DNA of 64,000 nt from Gemmatimonadaceae bacterium (GTDB lineage: Bacteria > Gemmatimonadota > Gemmatimonadetes > Gemmatimonadales > Gemmatimonadaceae): NCBI GenBank assembly GCA_016720905.1, contig JADKJT010000001.1, forward strand, positions 434,001 to 498,000. Direction: 5' to 3'. The notes under the pieces were generated by a model, which saw nothing but the letters and a program-made list of their open reading frames with translations, searched no databases and was not told where the DNA came from. The translations under genes were made by a program, and so were the position numbers. This document shows, one piece after another, positions 1 through 7,349 of the stretch (positions are counted from its first letter, which is position 1; each line of letters starts with the position of its first letter).

Positions 1-62
1 CCGCTCGCGCCGTGGCCGACCACGGCAATGTTTCGGATACCGGCGCTATCGTAGTCTCTCAT
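1..62 (-). CDS. Elongation factor G-like GTPase, N-terminal fragment (cut by window edge)
   Basis: Reading leftward from an ATG at 62, the first 20 codons give MRDYDSAGIRNIAVVGHGAS followed by a partial Gly codon. This matches the N-terminus of the EF-G-like (FusA paralogue) translation GTPases, where IRNIAVVGH leads into the G1/P-loop GHxxSGKT. The rest of the gene lies outside the window. EF-G moves tRNA and mRNA on the ribosome; the shorter FusA2-like paralogues with this kind of start are less well understood. The start fits the family and no frame conflict is seen. Assignment rests on 20 residues only, so a different TRAFAC GTPase remains possible. Confidence 0.6.
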   Translation of the reverse strand, partial: MRDYDSAGIRNIAVVGHGAS

Positions 63-97
63 CGTCCCCTCAACACGCCTTAGACTCAGTATTTCCC

Positions 98-117
98 GGC
101 TCCCGGAAGTGGGAGCC
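98..117. repeat. Small inverted repeat upstream of the EF-G-like gene
   Basis: GGCTCCC (98-104) pairs with GGGAGCC (111-117) around a 6-nt loop. It lies between the EF-G-like start at 62 and the end of the TauE gene. It could be part of a 5' leader or a weak terminator; there is no clean T-run on either side. Confidence 0.35.
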
Positions 118-139
118 ATGAGTCACCCAAGCGGGTGGC

Positions 140-175
140 TTGCCGTAGCCTGCGCCCGGGCGCAGGCCTCGGCAA
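140..175 (-). terminator. GC-rich hairpin downstream of the TauE-family gene
   Basis: A perfect 20-nt palindrome with half-site GCCTGCGCCC occupies 148-167. It is extended by TTGCCG at 140-145 and CGGCAA at 170-175. It lies just beyond the stop of the leftward exporter gene, where a terminator is expected. No U-tract follows, so if it terminates transcription it is not a classical intrinsic terminator. Confidence 0.35.
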
Positions 176-217
176 GGGGAATTACCTGACAGGCCGGACG
201 AAGGACCGACTGACGGA

Positions 218-1117
218 TCAGGCCTCCGCTGCGGCCTCCGCACGCGAGACCATGGCCGACCGCAGCAGCGTCGCTGCCGTATACAGCACCACCACGACCA
301 CGAGCCAACGCACGGCGTTCAACGGCATCTCCTTCACAATGAACGCGGCGATAAGCACCGCCGGCGCGCCGCCGATGATCAGCCCGAGTGCCGCCTTGAG
401 GTCGAAGCGGAGCGAGCGGATGAACTGCAGCGATGCCACTGGCATCAGGAAGGCGCACGATCCCATCATGATGGGGAACGCCGCCTTGGGGGTCATGCCC
501 AACAGGCTCACCAGAATCAGGCAGGGGCCGAAGAGGCCGATGCCCAGTGTCATCAGGGCACCCAAAATGAAGTTGCCCACGACTGCGATCACGAGCTTGG
601 TGCCGTCGACACCAATGGCCTCACCCGGGGTCACACCCTTGTCGAGCGCGGTCATGGCCATCAGCACCGCCGCTACCAATAGGCACCCGCCCATGCCCCA
701 TTGGATCGCACGTTTGGGGAGACGGGACACCACGCCGGCACCAAGCCACGCGCCCAGCGTAGCCGCAACGATCATCGAAATCAGCGTGGTAGGATCAACC
801 CTGACGGCACTGATGAAGATGAACGCTTCGATCAATGTGGGTGTGGTGTGGCCGACGTTGAGCGTGCCCGGGATCTTCTCATCGGTCACCGACTTGGTCG
901 ATCGGAAGAGCGCTGTGGTGGGGGCGAACGACCCGATACCCAGCGTGTCGAAGAAGTTGGTGATGAAGCCAATGCCGAGTCCTTTAGGAGTCGGGAGCGC
1001 GCGTTCCCCCGGCGACGCTTTCCGGTGACGTCCGACGGCCATGGCGATCGAGCCGAGGTGGAAGATGCTTACGACTCCGAGGGCAATGAGCAGCCACGTT
1101 TTGGCATCGAGCGACAT
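218..1117 (-). CDS. TauE/SafE-family membrane exporter/permease
   Basis: A polytopic inner-membrane protein of about 299 residues with seven to eight hydrophobic helices. The family (sulfite exporter TauE/SafE) moves small anions such as sulfite or sulfoacetate, but substrate cannot be read from sequence. Visible family features are the paired repeats with Gly/Pro-rich helices: GIGFITNFFDTLGIGSFAPTT near the N-terminus and GALMTLGIGLFGPCLI in the second half. I chose the start MSLDAKTWLLIALG because the first helix follows directly. In-frame starts also exist at 1168 (ATG) and 1186 (GTG), and none has a clear ribosome binding site. The gene stands alone, leftward. Confidence 0.8.
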   Translation of the reverse strand: MSLDAKTWLLIALGVVSIFHLGSIAMAVGRHRKASPGERALPTPKGLGIGFITNFFDTLGIGSFAPTTALFRSTKSVTDEKIPGTLNVGHTTPTLIEAFIFISAVRVDPTTLISMIVAATLGAWLGAGVVSRLPKRAIQWGMGGCLLVAAVLMAMTALDKGVTPGEAIGVDGTKLVIAVVGNFILGALMTLGIGLFGPCLILVSLLGMTPKAAFPIMMGSCAFLMPVASLQFIRSLRFDLKAALGLIIGGAPAVLIAAFIVKEMPLNAVRWLVVVVVLYTAATLLRSAMVSRAEAAAEA

Positions 1118-1230
1118 GCGGCGGGGAGGGGCGACGGGGAGGGGTCGGCAGGCGGACGTGCGATCCATAGGATCGATCCCGGTCACCGGTTTCGCAACGG
1201 TCTTCGGACGATCCCATCCCGTCGAAGCCG

Positions 1231-1270
1231 GAAAAACAATCGGGCCGCGATCTGATGATCGCGGCCCGAT
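1231..1270 (-). terminator. Intrinsic terminator of the 1297-1854 gene
   Basis: A perfect 14-bp stem, ATCGGGCCGCGATC (1239-1252) and its complement (1257-1270), has a 4-nt TGAT loop. Read leftward it is followed by TTGTTTTTCC, a U-tract. It sits 27 bp beyond the stop of the leftward gene and separates it from the TauE-family gene. Confidence 0.85.
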
Positions 1271-1296
1271 GACTTCTGACGGACAAAGCAGCGGTA

Positions 1297-1854
1297 TTAG
1301 TCGCTCTCCGTTTCGAATGTGAACGCATCGGCTTCCCGAAGCGAGTCCAACCAGTTCTCCACCCCGACGTCATCCCTGAGTGTGCTCCAGGCTCCGCCGC
1401 CGATTTCAGACGCATCGGACAACGAGAAGCTGAGCGCCCGCTCTGAACCTTCCGGCCAGTCTGGCATGGCCAGTCCGGCAGCGACCCGACGAAGCGTCTG
1501 GCCACATTCCCCGAGCAGCTCTGAGGCACGCGCCTGCAGCGTGAGGAATGGAATGTCGAGATCACGTGTGACCAGCCGACCCGTGGTGGCATCGCGCCAC
1601 GCCGAGTCACCAACCGCCCCGCGGTCAGGCCACACACCGAGATGTCGCACGACACCCGACTGGGGTGCTTCCAGTCGCTCACTTTCGACCGTGGCCGCAA
1701 GGGCCATGGCCAGCGACTGCGCATCGGCTTCGCCGTACAGCGTGACCACTTCACGCCGCGAGCGAGTACCGAAGGGAAGCACGGGAATCGAGTTCACGTG
1801 CGCAAGCACCGGCGAATCGTTCGGACGAGCCTCAAGTCGTACGAGGACGTCCAT
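1297..1854 (-). CDS. Unrecognised 185-residue cytosolic protein
   Basis: A soluble 185-residue protein with no signal peptide or membrane segment, acidic at the C-terminus (FTFETESD). I do not recognise a family. A strong ribosome binding site (GGAGG, 6 nt before the ATG) and a clear intrinsic terminator support it as a real single-gene transcript. The N-terminal region MDVLVRLEARPNDSPVLAHV looks like the edge of an alpha/beta domain. The gene is transcribed leftward and independently of its neighbours. Confidence 0.7.
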   Translation of the reverse strand: MDVLVRLEARPNDSPVLAHVNSIPVLPFGTRSRREVVTLYGEADAQSLAMALAATVESERLEAPQSGVVRHLGVWPDRGAVGDSAWRDATTGRLVTRDLDIPFLTLQARASELLGECGQTLRRVAAGLAMPDWPEGSERALSFSLSDASEIGGGAWSTLRDDVGVENWLDSLREADAFTFETESD

Positions 1855-2001
1855 CTGGTACCTCCAGTGTAAGAGACATGCACGAGGTGGGGAGAACCGT
1901 CTTCCGTGCGCCGTTCACGGGATGGACTCTCGACCCCACCAGCCAGCAACGTACAGGAACCAACGGGGCTGACCGCTCCCACGTTCCGCCCGCACGCCGT
2001 A

Positions 2002-2532
2002 CTACCCCTGAGTGTCCGTGGCGGACAGCCAGACCCCGCCCAGCAGGGCGACCGCGAGTGATACACCAACAGAAACCGCGTTGGGTATGGTTGAAGTCAC
2101 CGAATAACCAATTCGTAATGCGGCTGGTACAAAATCGACGGAAAGCCAGGCGTACAACGCCGCAGCAATGATAGCCGCCGCGATTCTGGTGACACCGCGA
2201 AACGACAACACCACCAGCGCCAGGCCAAGCCCCCACAGGGTGGCCACCAGCAGGTGATGCAGATAGCCCACACCAACGGCCGTCAGCGGCACCGTCGCCG
2301 ACGCGATGCCCAGTCGCCCCAGCACGCCTCGGCCGGCCAGCCGGAAGACTCGACCGGCGTCATCGTCGCGGAAACCTAGCCCGATCAGTGCGCCGCCGGT
2401 GCTGATGGCCGTGAGCGAACCCGTCGCGAGCGCGGCGTCAAACCGCGAGCGCGCCCGATCGGGCGCCGCAATGGGCTCCGGCACGGGTTCCGGCGTGGTT
2501 TCGCTTACGGGTGCTGTCCCTGTCTCCGACAT
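2002..2532 (-). CDS. Unrecognised integral membrane protein
   Basis: About 176 residues from the ATG at 2532 (MSETGTAPVSETTPEPVPEP). The N-terminal 35 residues are Pro/Glu/Thr-rich and probably cytoplasmic or disordered. They are followed by about four hydrophobic segments, including ATLWGLGLALVVLSFRG, ITRIAAAIIAAALYAWLSV-like and VSVGVSLAVALLGGVWL. No family is recognised. An in-frame start 60 bp upstream would add a basic extension that looks non-native. It is divergent from the DUF1800 gene. Confidence 0.6.
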   Translation of the reverse strand: MSETGTAPVSETTPEPVPEPIAAPDRARSRFDAALATGSLTAISTGGALIGLGFRDDDAGRVFRLAGRGVLGRLGIASATVPLTAVGVGYLHHLLVATLWGLGLALVVLSFRGVTRIAAAIIAAALYAWLSVDFVPAALRIGYSVTSTIPNAVSVGVSLAVALLGGVWLSATDTQG

Positions 2533-2667
2533 GGGAGAAAGCAATCGACGTGGACACGGCCACTCAAGGGCTGATCGCATCGCAATACACACTGGTTAAC
2601 GACCAACGCGCGGCGGCGTCCAATGACACGTATGCTTGTGTGGTCCGTTCACCTGCCGAGGCACCGA

Positions 2668-4599
2668 ATGCGTACGTCCATGGGTTTGCCGCTGCGACGC
2701 GGTCTCGTCGCCTGTTTCACAGTCGCCGCCGCCGTTTCCGGACTGGGTTGCGCCAGCCATAGCGGTACGGGTGGTGGCGACGAGTCGGCGGCGAGACCGT
2801 CGGCGTCCGAGATGGCCGCTCGCGAGCAAACCGCCGACCAGCAAGTGCAGCATGTGCTCAGTCGACTGGCCTTTGGCCCGCGCCCTGGCGATGTGGCCGC
2901 GGTTCGCGCCGTTGGCGTGGATGCCTGGATAGCCAAACAGCTCGAACCGCAACGCATCAGCGATGTGAATACCGAACGGTTCGTGGCGCAGTTTGCCACG
3001 CTGGGCAAATCGGGCGAAGAGCTGATTGCGCAGTATCCGCCGCCGGGTGTGCAGCTGGCGCAGATGGCTCGGCAGAACGGAGGCAGGATCTCGCCCGAAG
3101 ACTCCCTGAAGCTGCGCGAGCAAGGTCGGCAGTCGTATGCGTTTCTGGGCGAGATTGCCAGCAGTCGCGTGGCGCGGGCCGTGATATCGGAGCGCCAGTT
3201 GGATGAAGTGATGGTGGACTTCTGGGAGAATCACTTCAACGTGTTCGCCGGCAAGGACCGTACGCGCTACTTCCTGCCGGAGTACGATGCGCAGGCCATC
3301 CGTCCGCACACGCTGGGCAAGTTTCGCGACCTGCTGGGTGCGGTGGCCAAGAGTCCGGCCATGCTGTACTACCTGGACAACTGGCAGAGTGTGGCCGACA
3401 GCGGGCGTCCCACGTTGCGTCAGGTTCCTCCGATGGCGCGCCGTGTGGCCGCGCGACGGGCGGCCGTGGTGGCACAGCAGCGTCCGCAACTGGCGGCCTT
3501 GGTACAACGCAAGCGCGGACTGAACGAGAACTACGCGCGCGAGTTGATGGAGCTGCACACGCTGGGTGTCGATGGCGGATACACGCAGCAGGATGTGATT
3601 CAGGTGGCGCGCGCCCTCACCGGGTGGACGTTGTCGCGCGGTGCCAACGGTGGCGCGTTCCTGTTCCGTCCGGAAGCGCATGACGCGGGCGCCAAAGTCA
3701 TTTTGGGTGAGAAGTATGCCGCAGGACGTGGCGAAGACGAAGGCGAGGCGGTGCTCGATCTGCTCGCTCGGCATCCGTCCACGGCGCGGTTCATTGCCAC
3801 CAAATTGGCGCGACGTTTTGTGAGTGATACGCCACCGGCGGCGCTGGTGGATCGTGCGACGGCCACGTTCCGCAAGACCGATGGCGACATTCGCGAAGTG
3901 GTGCGCACAATCGTGACCAGTCCGGAGTTTTTCGCTACCGCCACGTATCGGGCGAAGGTGAAGTCGCCGTTTGAACTGGTGGTGAGTTCGTTGCGCGTGA
4001 TGAACGCGCCGGCCGATGCGACACCGCGCACCACGCAACTGGTGAGTCGACTGGGGCAGCCCATTTTCGGGCATCAGGCACCCAACGGCTATCCGGAAAC
4101 CGGTGACGCATGGATGAACACCGGCTCCATTCTCAATCGCATCAACTTCGGATTGGCCGTGGCCTCGGGGCGTGTGCCGGGCGTGAAATTGGCCGACTGG
4201 CCAGCGGCGGCATCGTTACGCCCGCTGCCGCGTGAGCAGCAGGTGGATGGTGTGATTCGCGAGTTGCTTGGCGGCGAAGCGTCCAACGACACGCGGCAGG
4301 TGTTGCTCACAGGCACGAATCCGTTCTTGCAAGCGCGTGGTAGTGGCGCCGATTCGCTGTCTCTCGACGATGTGGACTCGACCATGGGTGTTGGTGCCAC
4401 TGATATGGCGGCACGTCGCGCGGCAAACCGGGACGCGCGCAAGCCACTGGATCAGCAACAGAAGGCCGCCGGCAAGGAATCGGTGAAGCCCACCAAGGGT
4501 GCCACGCTCACGCAGGCTATCGGTACGTTGCCGCCAGCGCAGGGATTGGCGCAGATCGTCGGGCTGGCGCTGGGCGCGCCCGAGTTCCAGCGTCGCTGA
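2668..4599 (+). CDS. DUF1800 domain lipoprotein
   Basis: A 643-residue exported protein. From the ATG at 2668 (GAGG 6 nt upstream) the N-terminus is a lipoprotein signal, MGLPLRRGLVACFTVAAAVSG, with lipobox LGC at about residue 28. The DUF1800 body shows typical stretches: HVLSRLAFGPRPGD near the start, WIAKQLEP, VMVDFWENHFNVFAGKD, and NENYARELMELHTLGVDGGYTQQDV with ALTGWTL. The family is uncharacterised but is nearly always encoded next to a DUF1501 protein, as here. An in-frame ATG at 2623 would place extra basic residues before the signal and is less likely. The C-terminal 100 residues are a low-complexity linker. Confidence 0.9.
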   Translation: MRTSMGLPLRRGLVACFTVAAAVSGLGCASHSGTGGGDESAARPSASEMAAREQTADQQVQHVLSRLAFGPRPGDVAAVRAVGVDAWIAKQLEPQRISDVNTERFVAQFATLGKSGEELIAQYPPPGVQLAQMARQNGGRISPEDSLKLREQGRQSYAFLGEIASSRVARAVISERQLDEVMVDFWENHFNVFAGKDRTRYFLPEYDAQAIRPHTLGKFRDLLGAVAKSPAMLYYLDNWQSVADSGRPTLRQVPPMARRVAARRAAVVAQQRPQLAALVQRKRGLNENYARELMELHTLGVDGGYTQQDVIQVARALTGWTLSRGANGGAFLFRPEAHDAGAKVILGEKYAAGRGEDEGEAVLDLLARHPSTARFIATKLARRFVSDTPPAALVDRATATFRKTDGDIREVVRTIVTSPEFFATATYRAKVKSPFELVVSSLRVMNAPADATPRTTQLVSRLGQPIFGHQAPNGYPETGDAWMNTGSILNRINFGLAVASGRVPGVKLADWPAAASLRPLPREQQVDGVIRELLGGEASNDTRQVLLTGTNPFLQARGSGADSLSLDDVDSTMGVGATDMAARRAANRDARKPLDQQQKAAGKESVKPTKGATLTQAIGTLPPAQGLAQIVGLALGAPEFQRR

Positions 4600-4604
4600 G
4601 AGTA

Positions 4605-4753
4605 GAGCGGTGAGGGGCCGGAGCGGTGAGCAAACGAAGCGTTGAGCGCTTGAGGGGTCAGCCGGTGAGGGTAGGACTGTGTTCTACCCTCGACGGCTCA
4701 CCCCTCTCACGCTCTACGCTTCGTTTGCTCAACCCTCAGGCCTCTCACCGCTC
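4605..4753. repeat. 149-nt near-symmetric inverted repeat between DUF1800 and DUF1501 genes
   Basis: Two 73-nt arms (4605-4677 and 4681-4753) are reverse complements at 61 of 73 positions, with a 3-nt TGT loop. The arms contain an exact 16-bp core, TGAGCAAACGAAGCGT, and repeated GGTGAGG-like units. The transcript would form one long hairpin directly between two functionally paired genes. It could attenuate or stabilise the downstream message, or be a dispersed repeat. Confidence 0.85.
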
Positions 4754-4828
4754 ATACCTCAGAAATACATGCCAAGACACTTTGGGAGTCGCCGCACGAG
4801 TGTCGACACATTTCACCAGGAGCGAACT

Positions 4829-6106
4829 ATGAATCGCCGAGTGTTTTTGAAGGCGGGTGGGTTGTCCCTGGTGACGCTGGGACTCACGCCGAGTTTCTTG
4901 CGACGCACCGCACTGGCCATGGACTTGCCACGCGCGGCACGTGGGAAAACGCTGATTGTGTTGTTCCAGCGTGGAGCGGCCGACGCGCTGAATGTGGTGG
5001 TGCCCTTTGGAGACGCCAACTATTACGCGGCGCGACCGCAATTGGCCATTGGATCTCCGGCGCGGGTGACGGGTGCGGCCGGTGCCATAGATCTGAACGG
5101 ATACTTCGGATTGCATCCCGCGATGTCGCCGCTCAAGCCGTTGTGGGATCGCGGACTGCTGGCGCCCATTCATGCGGTGGGCAGCCCCAGTTCCACGCGC
5201 TCGCACTTTGATGCGCAGGACTACATGGAAACCGGCACGCCCGATCGCAAGGGCACGGCCGATGGTTGGTTGAATCGCTATTTGGCGGTGAAAGGCACGT
5301 GTGAGGCGTGTGCGGTAGGTGACAAGCCGGTGAACACGCCGTTTCGCGCTGTGGCGATGACCGCCCAGATGCCACGCATTCTGGAAGGCCCGTCACCCAC
5401 GGTAGCAATGAACTCCATCGAGGAGTTTTCCATACGCACCACCGGGGGCGAAGCGGAGAAGCGATTGGAAGCGTTGTATCGCACCGGTTCCGCCGACATG
5501 GTGCATGGCAGCGGCACCGAAATGTTTGAAGCGTTGCGCGTGCTGCGCGCGGCCAATCCGCAGCAGTACAAGCCGGCGGCCGGTGTGGAGTATCCGCGCT
5601 CGCAGTTTGGTCAGCGATTGCTATCGATTGCGCAACTCATCAAGGCCGGCGTGGGCCTTGAGGTGGCGTTTGCCGATATCGGCGGTTGGGACACGCACGT
5701 GAATCAGGGTGCTGCGCAAGGCCAGTTGGCGCAGCGACTCGGCGATTTCTCAGGCAGTATCGCGGCACTGGTGGCCGACCTTGGTGACCGCATGGATGAT
5801 GTCGTGATTCTGACGATGTCGGAGTTTGGTCGCACAGTGCGGCAGAATGGCACCGGCGGCACCGATCATGGTCATGCGGGCGCGATGTTCGTGATTGGCG
5901 GATCGCTCAAGACGCCGCGCAAGGTGTTGGGGCGGTGGCCTGGGCTGGCGCCGGAGCAGTTGTACGAAGGGCGCGACCTGGCGTTGACGACAGACTTTCG
6001 CAGCGTGTTCAGCGAGCTGGCGGCGAAGCATTTGGGGGCGGGGTCGTTGGACCGGATTTTCCCGGGGTATGCGACACCGGAGCGGGGCTGGTTGGGGGTG
6101 TTGTGA
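4829..6106 (+). CDS. DUF1501 domain protein, Tat-exported
   Basis: A 425-residue protein starting at 4829, with AGGAGCG ending about 4 nt upstream. The N-terminus MNRRVFLKAGGLSLVTLG is a twin-arginine-type signal (RRVFLK). The body shows DUF1501 hallmarks of the alkaline-phosphatase-like fold: LIVLFQRGAADALNVVVP near the start, AVGSPSSTRSHFDAQDYME, ADIGGWDTHVNQG and MSEFGRTVRQNGTGGTDHGH near the C-terminus, where His/Asp residues probably bind metal. It is partnered with the upstream DUF1800 lipoprotein. Function of the pair is unknown; export and probable metal dependence are inferred. A longer frame begins inside the inverted repeat and is rejected. Confidence 0.9.
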   Translation: MNRRVFLKAGGLSLVTLGLTPSFLRRTALAMDLPRAARGKTLIVLFQRGAADALNVVVPFGDANYYAARPQLAIGSPARVTGAAGAIDLNGYFGLHPAMSPLKPLWDRGLLAPIHAVGSPSSTRSHFDAQDYMETGTPDRKGTADGWLNRYLAVKGTCEACAVGDKPVNTPFRAVAMTAQMPRILEGPSPTVAMNSIEEFSIRTTGGEAEKRLEALYRTGSADMVHGSGTEMFEALRVLRAANPQQYKPAAGVEYPRSQFGQRLLSIAQLIKAGVGLEVAFADIGGWDTHVNQGAAQGQLAQRLGDFSGSIAALVADLGDRMDDVVILTMSEFGRTVRQNGTGGTDHGHAGAMFVIGGSLKTPRKVLGRWPGLAPEQLYEGRDLALTTDFRSVFSELAAKHLGAGSLDRIFPGYATPERGWLGVL

Positions 6107-6130
6107 TAGTCTCGCATGTCGCGTAATATA

Positions 6131-6160
6131 TTGAAAATAAACACGTTAGCTCGGTATCTT
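6131..6160 (+). promoter_or_regulatory. Candidate sigma70-type promoter of the DUF4143 ATPase gene
   Basis: TTGAAA (6131-6136) and TATCTT (6155-6160) are separated by 18 bp in an AT-rich gap unlike the rest of the window. The predicted start would leave a leader of about 30 nt, which also holds a small CACCT/AGGTG hairpin at 6169-6181 overlapping a possible Shine-Dalgarno. Confidence 0.45.
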
Positions 6161-6197
6161 GCAAAATGCACCTGTTAGGTGAATAATACATGGAATT

Positions 6198-7349
6198 ATG
6201 GACTCAATAGGTAGATTTCTCCACCCTGCCCCGTCCAGCTTCTTCCTCCTGGGTCCACGTGGAACCGGCAAGACCACCTGGACTCGACAGCAGTTTCCCG
6301 ACGCGCTCGTGGTCAACCTCCTGCAACCCGAGACGTATCGGGAACTGGTGGCTCGACCGGAACGACTGCGCGAACTCGTGCTGGGCAATACCGACCGTCG
6401 CGACATCGTGATCGATGAAGTGCAGCGCGCGCCCGAGTTGCTGCATGTCGTTCACGACTTGCTGGAACGACCCAATCCGCCGCGTTTCGTACTGACCGGC
6501 TCCAGCGCGCGCAAGTTGCGACACGGTGACGTCAATCTGTTGGCCGGACGCGCGACCATGCGCACCATGCATCCGTTCATGGCGGCGGAGTTGCCCGCGT
6601 TCGACCTCACAAGCAGCCTGAAGACGGGACTCATTCCGCTGGTGGTAAGCGCGCGCGACTCGGCCGACACGTTGGCGGCCTACGCGGCCACGTATGTCGA
6701 GCAAGAGGTCCGCGCCGAGGGTCTGGTGCGACAGGTGGGTGACTTCGCGCGCTTCCTGGAAGTGGTGAGTTTCTCGCACGGTGCGGTGATCAACATCAGC
6801 AATGTCGCGCGCGAAACGGCGGTGCATCGCAAATCCATCGAAGGCTATCTGGGCGTTCTCGAGGATTTGTTGCTGGCGTTCCGCCTGCCGGTGTTCACCA
6901 AACGGGCCAGCCGCGCCACGGTGGCACATCCCAAGTTCTATTTCTTCGATGCAGGGGTCTTTCGCTCGCTGCGTCCCACGGGACCGCTCGATCGTCCCGC
7001 AGAAATTGATGGGGCCGCGCTGGAAGGCCTGGTGGCGCAGCATCTGCGCGCGTGGATCGCGTACTCGGGGGTTGCACTCGACCTGTGCTATTGGCGCACG
7101 CGCACGGGTCTTGAGGTGGATTTCGTGGTGTATGGCAGCACCGACTTCTTCGCCATCGAAGTGAAGAACAGCGACCGTGTGCGTCCGGATGATCTCAAGG
7201 GACTGCGCGCGTTCGCGGGCGAGTATCCCGAGTGTCGACCCCTCCTCTTGTATCGTGGCGTCGATCGTCTGGAAATTGGTGGCATTCCGTGTTGGCCCGT
7301 CGAACAATTTCTGGCGCGACTGCGCCCCGGCCACTCGCCGCTGGCTTAA
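6198..7349 (+). CDS. AAA-family ATPase with DUF4143 (archaeal-type ATPase)
   Basis: A 383-residue soluble protein. The AAA_14-type ATPase domain has Walker A GPRGTGKT (residues 19-26), Walker B DIVIDEVQ (about 69-76) and a sensor-like LTGSSARKL. The C-terminal DUF4143 carries the nuclease-like motif GLEVDFVVYG and AIEVKNSDRVRPDDLKGL, the D...ExK arrangement of a PD-(D/E)XK fold. Proteins of this kind are common accessory genes of unproven role, often strain-variable. The upstream gap is AT-rich, consistent with recent acquisition, but codon use inside is GC-rich like the neighbours. The stop overlaps the tail of the convergent PBP gene by 4 bp. Confidence 0.88.
   Translation: MDSIGRFLHPAPSSFFLLGPRGTGKTTWTRQQFPDALVVNLLQPETYRELVARPERLRELVLGNTDRRDIVIDEVQRAPELLHVVHDLLERPNPPRFVLTGSSARKLRHGDVNLLAGRATMRTMHPFMAAELPAFDLTSSLKTGLIPLVVSARDSADTLAAYAATYVEQEVRAEGLVRQVGDFARFLEVVSFSHGAVINISNVARETAVHRKSIEGYLGVLEDLLLAFRLPVFTKRASRATVAHPKFYFFDAGVFRSLRPTGPLDRPAEIDGAALEGLVAQHLRAWIAYSGVALDLCYWRTRTGLEVDFVVYGSTDFFAIEVKNSDRVRPDDLKGLRAFAGEYPECRPLLLYRGVDRLEIGGIPCWPVEQFLARLRPGHSPLA

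Noticed and set aside
2596..4074. A 492-codon open frame on the minus strand
   Set aside because: It lies fully opposite the DUF1800 gene; the translation is Arg/His-rich and resembles no protein family.
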